A program made the position numbers and the translations under genes. Positions 1 to 4,927 of a DNA stretch of 7,819 bases are shown here, piece after piece. Location of the stretch: assembly GCA_017475875.1 (NCBI GenBank), contig JAFVET010000164.1, forward strand, positions 1 through 7,819, written 5' to 3'. Every line of letters starts with the position of its first letter. Position 1 is the first letter of the stretch. The notes below the pieces were generated by a model, which searched no databases, was not told where the DNA came from, and saw nothing but the letters and a program-made list of their open reading frames with translations. The DNA comes from Candidatus Methanomethylophilaceae archaeon. Its GTDB lineage: Archaea; Thermoplasmatota; Thermoplasmata; Methanomassiliicoccales; Methanomethylophilaceae.

Positions 1-320
1 AGTACCTGCGTTCGATCCTCGGGGAACGAGGGCGGATCGGCGCTACAAGGCTGTTTTCAGGACCCCACATGGGAATCTTTGCTTTTCCACGTACTTGTCG
101 TGGGTTGCAGCGCTCCGCTGTTTCGACGATCCGAGGCATGTATTTCACGGGCAACTGATCACGTCAGTTATTCCGTTCGGTAGTTTGTAGGCAAATCGTT
201 CGGTAGTTTGTGAGCAGCAATCATCTGATCGGTTTGGGACGAGGAAGCCGTCCCGACAAAACAACGGTATTCGGCAAATCAGCGACCGAGAATACGGAAA
301 AAGGTGTGGCCCTACGGGTC
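1..320. other. Gene-free left edge, no supportable CDS
   Basis: All three forward frames are open from the left edge for roughly 150-190 bases and then stop (for example TGA at 156-158). No frame gives a recognisable protein, so I cannot tell a gene tail from chance openness. The stretch holds a 6-bp dyad with a 5-base loop at 153-169 (AACTGA/TCAGTT), a 15-bp direct repeat at 174-211, and an imperfect dyad at about 267-297. It ends just before the TATA box of the FtsZ-like gene. Base composition after about 170 is more A/T-rich than the genes, as expected for an intergenic region. Confidence 0.5.
174..211. repeat. 15-bp direct repeat pair (possible operator)
   Basis: CGTTCGGTAGTTTGT occurs exactly twice, at 174-188 and 197-211, with starts 23 bp apart (about two helical turns). 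It sits 110-150 bp upstream of the TATA box at 321-330. That spacing suits a pair of same-face protein sites, but a slipped duplication is equally possible. I saw no third exact copy in the window. Confidence 0.55.
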
Positions 321-330
321 TATATAAATA
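321..330 (+). promoter_or_regulatory. TATA box for the FtsZ-like gene
   Basis: TATATAAATA is a near-consensus archaeal TATA box in an otherwise G/C-rich context. Transcription would begin about 25 bases downstream, near 350, giving a leader of roughly 110 bases before the ATG at 462. The upstream BRE is not clear. Confidence 0.6.
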
Positions 331-447
331 CCGCACCGAACATCGGTACCACCGTAAATGTCCAGGTCTGTGTTCGCCGAAGACCGTCCATCGGGTTGTG
401 ACGGTCGTGTCGTTTCCGTTCGTTTCGAGCAGGCCCGTCACGTACCC

Positions 448-455
448 GGGGGAGG
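448..455 (+). promoter_or_regulatory. Ribosome binding site of the FtsZ-like gene
   Basis: GGGGGAGG ends 6 bases before the ATG at 462. It is the clearest Shine-Dalgarno match in the window and fixes this start over the out-of-frame ATG at 358. Confidence 0.7.
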
Positions 456-461
456 CGTCCG

Positions 462-1295
462 ATGCGCGGTTCCATCCTCATCGCCTGCGGCGGAGCCGCG
501 GCCAGGATGGTGTCCGGCGTCTCCGGACGTGTCGGCATGGACATCGTCTACGTCAACGCGGATAAAACGATAGAAAAGACCGAGGATGGGTTGCAGATCC
601 TGGTCAGGCCCATTGAGGAGACGATGGAGGAGAAGCACTCCGGCCTCGTGGAGTCCATGCGCGGTTTCCGCGTCGCGGTCATACTCGTGGCCCTGGGCGG
701 CACCTCCGGTTCCGCCATCGTCCCGTACATCATCGATTACGCCCGTGAGGCGGGATGCATCCCGATCACCGTCCTGACGGTGCCGTTCGGCCAGGAGCAG
801 GACCGCAGGGACACCGCGTTCAGGGTGATGAGGAACCTCATACCCAGGTCGGACCGCACGGTGCTGTTCGACCTGCAGACGTTGGTGGAGAACGAATCGA
901 CCCGCAAGGTGAACCAGGTGATGAACGTCTCCAGCAACGTCCTCGCGTTCATGCTCAAGAACATCGCCGACCTCAGCGAGGGACCGATCCTCAGCACCCT
1001 GTCGCGTCACATCTACACATATTCGTACACCACCGGGCTCGACCCGGCGGACGCGGTGGGGAGGGCCCTCGACGGGGGCGTGTTCCCTACGGACACAGAA
1101 GCCGGCATGCCGGTGGTGATGGTCAGCTCAGGATACAACGACTATGAGATCCAACAGATAACCAACGCGGTCGTCGACCGCATAGGGTCTCTTCCCGATT
1201 TCGTCTACAGGAAGGATCAGGACGACACCAGGGTCCTGGTGTTCCTGCCTGTGGTCGCGGTCACTTCTTCTCCCACGGCTTCCCGTGACGGATGA
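462..1295 (+). CDS. Divergent FtsZ/tubulin-superfamily GTPase-like protein
   Basis: 277 residues, shorter than typical FtsZ (about 320-400). Features along the chain match the FtsZ fold: a glycine-rich first loop (CGGAAARM, 9-16) after a beta strand, VNAD at 31-34 where FtsZ has INTD, the tubulin signature region ALGGTSGSA at 77-85 (FtsZ GGGTGTG), a helix reading DYAREAGC, then TVPFGQEQDRR (106-116) matching the FtsZ TxPF loop. FtsZ polymerises with GTP into the division ring. Here the signature has one glycine fewer, the long loop between strands 2 and 3 is missing, and the T7 loop NxDxxD that completes GTP hydrolysis is not recognisable in the expected region (about 168-185). I infer a non-canonical homologue, perhaps non-hydrolysing or regulatory, rather than the main cell-division FtsZ. 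The start is set by a strong ribosome binding site. The 3' end overlaps the convergent methyltransferase gene by 35 bp. Confidence 0.75.
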   Translation: MRGSILIACGGAAARMVSGVSGRVGMDIVYVNADKTIEKTEDGLQILVRPIEETMEEKHSGLVESMRGFRVAVILVALGGTSGSAIVPYIIDYAREAGCIPITVLTVPFGQEQDRRDTAFRVMRNLIPRSDRTVLFDLQTLVENESTRKVNQVMNVSSNVLAFMLKNIADLSEGPILSTLSRHIYTYSYTTGLDPADAVGRALDGGVFPTDTEAGMPVVMVSSGYNDYEIQQITNAVVDRIGSLPDFVYRKDQDDTRVLVFLPVVAVTSSPTASRDG

Positions 1296-1980
1296 TCTTC
1301 GCCGCGTCGCCGAAGACGCCCATTATGGTGTTGTACTCGTATTTGGTGGGGACCGAACGTCCCATCATGCGCCTGAACATGACCTTGGTCATGTCCCTGC
1401 GGGTTTGGGGGTACTCGATGGCGTCCATCAGGTCCGCGAAGAAGTCGAACATGCGTTCCTTCTCGTCCCTGTCCGCGGGTTCGGGTCTGCGGTATTCGGT
1501 CTCGGCCTGGAAGAACTCGTACATCACTATGTTTGCAGCATGGGAGAGGTTCAGGATCGGATACTCGTCGCTCGACGGGATCGTGATCAGGACGTCGCAC
1601 ATGTTCAGCTCGTCCTGGAGGAGCCCTATGTCCTCTCTCCCGAACACCACGGCGATCCTTTCCGGGTATCCCCTGCGGTGCTGGGCGAACTCCCTGACGG
1701 GGACGGGGACGCGCGTGTAGTTGCGGTCGCCCTTGGTCGTGACGCCGCTGGTGCCGACCACGAGGAAGCAGTCTTTGACCGCTTCCTCGAGGCTGGTCAC
1801 GATGTGCACGTCATCCAGGATGGACGAACCGTGCTTCGATCTGCGGTAGGCGTCGTCGCCTATCTCGCACGGGTTCACGAGATACAGCTCCTTCAGATCG
1901 AAATTGGCCATGGAGCGGGCTATCGCGCCGACGTTCCCTTCGAATTTCGCTCCCACGACCACTATGCGGACCTCTGGCAT
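1261..1980 (-). CDS. trmJ: TrmJ-like SPOUT tRNA 2'-O-methyltransferase
   Basis: 239 residues, about family length. It is a SpoU/TrmH-class enzyme that moves a methyl group from S-adenosylmethionine to a ribose 2'-OH; TrmJ acts on tRNA position 32. Visible motifs: motif 1 EGNVGAIARSM (14-24) with the expected Asn16 and Arg22, motif 2 VFGREDIGL (112-120), and motif 3 around PILNLSHAAN (141-150). Motifs 2 and 3 form the trefoil knot that binds cofactor. The C-terminal 80 residues are charged and helical, as in the TrmJ extension. I chose ATG 1980 because MPEVRIVVV aligns with the family N-terminus. An in-frame ATG at 2046 would add 22 residues, but only 8 of those 22 codons end in G or C, unlike the gene body. 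The family is secure; the exact target nucleotide is inferred. Confidence 0.88.
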   Translation of the reverse strand: MPEVRIVVVGAKFEGNVGAIARSMANFDLKELYLVNPCEIGDDAYRRSKHGSSILDDVHIVTSLEEAVKDCFLVVGTSGVTTKGDRNYTRVPVPVREFAQHRRGYPERIAVVFGREDIGLLQDELNMCDVLITIPSSDEYPILNLSHAANIVMYEFFQAETEYRRPEPADRDEKERMFDFFADLMDAIEYPQTRRDMTKVMFRRMMGRSVPTKYEYNTIMGVFGDAAKIIRHGKPWEKK

Positions 1981-2068
1981 GGGGAGTACCCATTTCCTTT
2001 CTGTTGATAACGTTGTTGATTGTCGGCGAGCAGTATCGGCAAGCATATTTCCTTAATTCACTATCAGA

Positions 2069-2078
2069 AAATATATTT
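2069..2078. promoter_or_regulatory. Palindromic TATA box shared by divergent genes
   Basis: AAATATATTT is a perfect palindrome in the most A/T-rich part of the 161-bp gap between the methyltransferase (-) and the SMR operon (+). About 26 bases away on the minus side transcription would begin near 2048, giving a leader of about 68 bases to ATG 1980. On the plus side it would begin near 2100, about 40 bases ahead of TTG 2142. A symmetric box could serve both directions, with flanking BRE sequence setting the balance. Confidence 0.45.
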
Positions 2079-2141
2079 ACATAATGGGAAATCACTTTAA
2101 TCCACAAACGAGGTTGACTAGACTCGCGGAGCGGTGGTAGG

Positions 2142-2468
2142 TTGGATTTGGCGTTCGGATGGGTGGTTCTCGCGGGATTGCTGGAGCCGGTGTGGGTGGT
2201 GTCGTTGAAACGCTACAATAGCACTCATCAATACCGGTGGGGGGCCGTAGTGGTTCTTTTCATGATTATCGGACCCGCGTGCCTTTCCCTGGCCACCGGG
2301 GGCGACATACCCGTGAGCGTCGCGTACGCGGTATGGGTCAGCATCGGGACCGTGATGACGGTGGCGGTCGGCAGGTACGTCTACTACGACCCGTTCGACG
2401 GGAAGACGGTGCTGTTCCTCGGGATGATCCTGGTCGGTGTCGTCGGGCTGTACCTTCTGGAGGGATGA
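2142..2468 (+). CDS. SMR-family transporter subunit 1 (SugE/Gdx-like)
   Basis: 108 residues with four predicted membrane helices (about 5-22, 32-51, 58-80, 88-106), the standard small multidrug resistance layout. SMR proteins are inner-membrane dimers that exchange protons for cationic substrates. Glu15 in AGLLEPVW is the proton- and substrate-coupling glutamate; Trp18 and the SLK at 21-23 resemble the guanidinium-exporter (Gdx/SugE) pattern EVVWAIGLK. AYAVW (61-65) is the conserved helix-3 motif, but it is followed by VSIGT instead of the usual TGIGA. The start is TTG, chosen because it aligns with the family N-terminus and a GGTGGT lies just upstream; no in-frame ATG is nearby. The next gene starts one base after the stop, so the two are almost certainly co-translated and probably form a heterodimer. 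Substrate is inferred, not shown. Confidence 0.87.
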   Translation: MDLAFGWVVLAGLLEPVWVVSLKRYNSTHQYRWGAVVVLFMIIGPACLSLATGGDIPVSVAYAVWVSIGTVMTVAVGRYVYYDPFDGKTVLFLGMILVGVVGLYLLEG

Positions 2469-2469
2469 G

Positions 2470-2817
2470 ATGGACAAAGCATGGTCTTGGGTCCTCGCAG
2501 GGGGTATAGTGGAGGCGACGTACACCACGTTGATGGGGATGGCCGACGGGCTGTCCGACCTGCTGACGTTCTCCGTCGGGTTCGTGTTCAGCATCATCGG
2601 GACGCTCCTGCTCAACGGCGGCCTCAAGAGGGGTCTGCCGGTCGGGGCAAGTTACGCCGTATGGGTGGGGGTGGGGGTCGTCGGTGCCTCGCTGATGGAC
2701 ATATTGGTGTTCGACAACGGGCCCGGGGTGCTCGGATACCTCTGTCTGGCGTTGGCCCTCGGAGGGGTCGTGGGGATTAACGTATCCTCGGACCGCGCAA
2801 CGGCGGAAAAAGGCTAA
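2470..2817 (+). CDS. SMR-family transporter subunit 2 (paired SMR)
   Basis: 115 residues with four predicted membrane helices and a short polar tail. Glu15 (GGIVEATY) is the conserved coupling glutamate, but the usual Trp three residues later is Tyr18, and the Lys of the Gdx pattern is absent (TTLMGMAD). SYAVWVGVGVVGAS (61-74) keeps the helix-3 glycines that subunit 1 has partly lost. ATG 2470 is preferred over an in-frame ATG at 2437: GGAGGG ends 5 bases before it and the product then starts at the family N-terminus. The features resemble bacterial paired SMR systems such as YkkCD, where the two subunits must be expressed together. A paired exporter for guanidinium-like or other small cations is the likely role; the substrate is uncertain. 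Confidence 0.85.
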   Translation: MDKAWSWVLAGGIVEATYTTLMGMADGLSDLLTFSVGFVFSIIGTLLLNGGLKRGLPVGASYAVWVGVGVVGASLMDILVFDNGPGVLGYLCLALALGGVVGINVSSDRATAEKG

Positions 2818-2862
2818 GTATGATGCTCTCGGCTTACGGGAAGTAACCGGGATGGTCATCTT

Positions 2863-3954
2863 ATGGTCGACAACGAGGTAAAGGTCTGGCGCGCGGTCAC
2901 TGCGGTCGCCGTGGTGTTGCTCGTCGCGGTGAGCGCCGTCGCTCTGACGGCGCAGCACGAGGACGTGGAAGAGCGGGTCTCCGGTGCTGGGACGCTTTCG
3001 TACTGGGCGGATGGCTCCGAGGCGAAGGACAAGCTGGTGACGTACGTCCAGAACGTGACTGATGAGGGTAGCGACGATTTTATCCCCGTCGCGTCCCGCA
3101 TAGCCGTGTTCGATTTCGACGGGACGTTGTTCTGCGAGACGGATCCCAACTACTTCGACTACACCCTCCTGGTTTATCGCGTCCTCCAGGACCCGGACTA
3201 CATCGACCGGGCCACGGACTTCGAGAAAGCCGTCGCCAACAAGATCGTGGAACAGAACGAGACCGGAAAGTCGTTCCCGGAACTCCCCGTGGAGCATGGG
3301 CAGGCCGTAGCCTCTGCGTTCGCAGGCATGACCATCGAGCAGTTCGACGCGTACATCCAGGCGTTCAAGGGGCTTCCCATGCCGAGTTACGACGGTATGC
3401 TACGTGGGGATGGATGGTACCTGCCCATGAAGCAGGTGATCGAGTACCTTCAGGGCAACGGTTTCACGGTGTACATCGTAAGCGGTACCGACCGTTTCAT
3501 CGTCCGTTCCATCGTCAACGGTTCCGATGTGGCGGTCCCCAACAACCTGATCATAGGTTCCGACGAGAGCGTCGTCGCGACGCACCAGGCCGGCGAGGAA
3601 GGTCTGGACTACACTTTCGCATCCGACGACGAGGCCGTTCTCGGCGGAGATTTCCTCATCAAGAACCTCAAGATGAACAAGACCACGGCAATCATCAGGG
3701 AGATCGGGGCCCAACCGGTACTCTCATTCGGAAACACGACCGGTGACGCCAACATGGCCATGTACACCATCACGGACAACTCCTACAGGAGCATGGCGTT
3801 CATGCTGTGCTGCGACGACACCGAGCGGGAGAACGGAAACCTGGGCAAGGCCGACAGGATGTACTCGCTGTGCGACCAGTATGGATGGGTGCCGATTTCG
3901 ATGAAGGACGATTGGACCACGATCTACGGCGATCTCGTCACATACAAAGGCTGA
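2863..3954 (+). CDS. Membrane-anchored or secreted HAD-family phosphatase
   Basis: 363 residues. Residues about 9-30 form one hydrophobic segment, a signal peptide or single anchor, so the catalytic part should lie outside the membrane. HAD motifs are complete: motif I DFDGTLF (84-90) with nucleophile Asp84 and acid/base Asp86; motif II VSGTD with Ser207; a motif III lysine probably among Lys267, 270 and 273; motif IV FGNTTGDANM (289-298), with Asp295 the likely magnesium ligand. A large helical cap (about 95-180) lies between motifs I and II. The layout resembles the phosphoserine or phosphorylcholine phosphatase branch, and I infer hydrolysis of a small phosphomonoester. It starts 45 bases after the SMR pair on the same strand and may be read through from it, but no functional link is evident. 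The ribosome binding site is weak. The 3' 231 bases are antisense to the next gene. Confidence 0.85.
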   Translation: MVDNEVKVWRAVTAVAVVLLVAVSAVALTAQHEDVEERVSGAGTLSYWADGSEAKDKLVTYVQNVTDEGSDDFIPVASRIAVFDFDGTLFCETDPNYFDYTLLVYRVLQDPDYIDRATDFEKAVANKIVEQNETGKSFPELPVEHGQAVASAFAGMTIEQFDAYIQAFKGLPMPSYDGMLRGDGWYLPMKQVIEYLQGNGFTVYIVSGTDRFIVRSIVNGSDVAVPNNLIIGSDESVVATHQAGEEGLDYTFASDDEAVLGGDFLIKNLKMNKTTAIIREIGAQPVLSFGNTTGDANMAMYTITDNSYRSMAFMLCCDDTERENGNLGKADRMYSLCDQYGWVPISMKDDWTTIYGDLVTYKG

Positions 3955-4467
3955 GTCCGAGGGCGTCCATCGGCGGAGCGACAGCGTCACGGTCACGTCT
4001 CCGGACCCCAGCAGCTCTCTGAGTCCCGACGGGTCTGGGTCAACGACATGGCCTATCGGGGTCAGGGAATAGCTGTTCCTGTCGTAGTAGATGGCGAGCA
4101 CGCTCCCCTGATAGAGGATGACGTCGCCGGACACGGTGTCCAACGGGACGTCGTTCCTCGGAAGCGTGAATCCGAGGCGGCCGGACTTCTCGAACCCGCC
4201 GTAGTCCTCCATGTCCAAGGTCAGGTCCCCCGACTCGAGCTTGGATGTTAGGGCCTTGGCCGACGAGTTGTCGGAAAGTTCCACCTGGAGCCTGGTGCCG
4301 TTCACGGTGATGTACATGGTGGTCGCCGTTTCCCCCGTTCCCGGCTGGTCCTCGGTGTCGGTCGGATCGGGACCTTCGTCGTTCCGCGTGTGCATGAACA
4401 GAAGGCAACCTCCAACGATTGCGAGCACGGCGATGAGTGCCACGGCCGCAAGGATCTTCGGGGACAT
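3724..4467 (-). CDS. Signal-anchored cyclophilin-like fold protein with antisense tail
   Basis: 247 codons. Residues 5-24 are hydrophobic and end in VGGC (18-21), a possible lipobox; either a lipoprotein or an N-terminal anchor fits. An acidic, Thr/Pro-rich linker (29-49) follows. Residues about 51-165 match the small cyclophilin-like beta-barrel family: MYITVNGTRLQVEL, then SSAKAL, LTLDMEDYGG, a GDVILYQ strand and IGHV near the end. Members lack proven prolyl isomerase activity and the role is unknown. The domain ends near base 3973, just before the stop of the convergent HAD gene. The remaining 82 codons are almost wholly antisense to that gene and read like shadow sequence. Both other frames stop quickly there (3938-3940 and 3924-3926), so a frameshift or a lost stop could explain the tail. 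An A/T-rich box about 30 bases upstream suggests a nearly leaderless mRNA. Confidence 0.7.
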   Translation of the reverse strand: MSPKILAAVALIAVLAIVGGCLLFMHTRNDEGPDPTDTEDQPGTGETATTMYITVNGTRLQVELSDNSSAKALTSKLESGDLTLDMEDYGGFEKSGRLGFTLPRNDVPLDTVSGDVILYQGSVLAIYYDRNSYSLTPIGHVVDPDPSGLRELLGSGDVTVTLSLRRWTPSDSAFVCDEIAVDRGPIVLHRNRHPSILVAQRVHPVGLAQVSVLPLGVVAAQHERHAPVGVVRDGVHGHVGVTGRVSE

Positions 4468-4490
4468 GTGGGTGCTTACCGCGATCGCTA

Positions 4491-4501
4491 GGTTAAGTTT
4501 T
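4491..4501 (-). promoter_or_regulatory. Possible TATA box of the cyclophilin-like gene
   Basis: Read on the minus strand this is AAAACTTAACC, the best A/T-rich element ahead of ATG 4467. It is centred about 30 bases upstream, so the transcript would begin within a few bases of the start codon. No Shine-Dalgarno sequence is visible, consistent with leaderless translation. Confidence 0.4.
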
Positions 4502-4548
4502 CTGGTCAGAGACAGTTGTTTGGGCTTGTTAGAGTCGTTTTTGAAGCT

Positions 4549-4588
4549 GTTTGGCCGATTCCGCGACTCTTAAAGGAATCGACCAAAC
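4549..4588. repeat. Near-perfect 14-bp inverted repeat, possible pseudoknot
   Basis: Arms at 4549-4562 (GTTTGGCCGATTCC) and 4575-4588 (GGAATCGACCAAAC) pair at 13 of 14 positions around a 12-base loop. Part of the loop, CGACTCT at 4564-4570, is also complementary to AGAGTCG at 4531-4537, so an RNA could form a pseudoknot. GTTTGG recurs at 4518-4523 (same strand) and inverted at 4603-4608. It lies between the divergent cyclophilin-like gene and tRNA-Asn, not in a terminator position for any gene seen here. Confidence 0.6.
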
Positions 4589-4594
4589 AATCTG

Positions 4595-4604
4595 TTTTTA
4601 TACC
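4595..4604 (+). promoter_or_regulatory. TATA box of tRNA-Asn
   Basis: TTTTTATACC is centred about 30 bases before the mature tRNA 5' end, the usual spacing for an archaeal tRNA promoter. Read in the opposite direction it is also TATA-like (TATAAAAA). Confidence 0.6.
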
Positions 4605-4629
4605 AAACCCTCAATCAACGGTTCACTAG

Positions 4630-4705
4630 GCCGCTGTAGCTCAGTAGGTAGAGCGTGTGACTGTTAATCACAAGGTCCTCGGTTCAAATCCGTGCGGCGG
4701 CGCCA
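4630..4705 (+). tRNA. tRNA-Asn (anticodon GTT), CCA encoded
   Basis: A full cloverleaf of 76 bases. The acceptor GCCGCTG (4630-4636) pairs with CGGCGGC (4695-4701), with one T-G wobble, followed by discriminator G and an encoded CCA. The D arm is GCTC/GAGC. The anticodon stem TGTGA/TCACA encloses CTGTTAA with anticodon GTT, reading asparagine codons. The T arm has loop TTCAAAT but its stem CTCGG/CCGTG contains one T-T mismatch at its second pair. No intron is seen. Five Ts follow immediately and can act as terminator. Confidence 0.95.
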
Positions 4706-4710
4706 TTTTT
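4706..4710 (+). terminator. T-run terminator after tRNA-Asn
   Basis: Five consecutive Ts directly follow the encoded CCA, followed by further pyrimidines. Archaeal RNA polymerase ends transcripts at such runs. Confidence 0.5.
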
Positions 4711-4898
4711 CCTATCTTCGCTTTTCGATGTGTTTGTCCCGATACGGATTCGTACGATTCTCTGGTTTCACGCCCGTTTGTGCAGTAGCTCTCCCACACG
4801 AACGCTCTTGGCCACACCTCCGATTCCATACCTTCGTACCACGCATCGGATCGGTCCGCTGGGACGTGTTAAAACCCGTTTTGATACAATTCTGCCAC

Positions 4899-4907
4899 TT
4901 TTATAAG
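4899..4907 (+). promoter_or_regulatory. TATA box of the giant repeat-protein gene
   Basis: TTTTATAAG is centred 25 bases before the ATG at 4928, so transcription would begin at or next to that codon. The rest of 4711-4898 holds no gene I can support; the only structure noted is a short 8-bp dyad at 4775-4782 and 4797-4804. Confidence 0.55.
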
Positions 4908-4927
4908 CACAACACCGTTCCAGCGTC

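Noticed and set aside
358..573. A 71-codon plus-strand frame starting just after the expected transcription start of the FtsZ-like gene
   Set aside because: It has no ribosome binding site, overlaps the real gene in another frame and resembles no protein. A leader peptide cannot be excluded, but nothing supports it.
2100..2141. Possible guanidine riboswitch ahead of the SMR operon, suggested by ACGAGG and a short CGAG/CTCG pair
   Set aside because: The leader is only about 40 bases and lacks the paired ACGR-loop hairpins of guanidine-II or the size of guanidine-I. The match is too weak.
2338..3297. A 319-codon minus-strand frame across the SMR pair and the HAD gene
   Set aside because: It spans parts of three convincing plus-strand genes and their gap and is rich in Arg, His and Pro, as expected for antisense of high-G/C coding DNA.
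4775..4804. 8-bp dyad (CGTTTGTG/CACGAACG) between the tRNA and the repeat-protein promoter
   Set aside because: Short, with a wobble and a 16-base loop; within what chance gives in 200 bases and not placed like a terminator.
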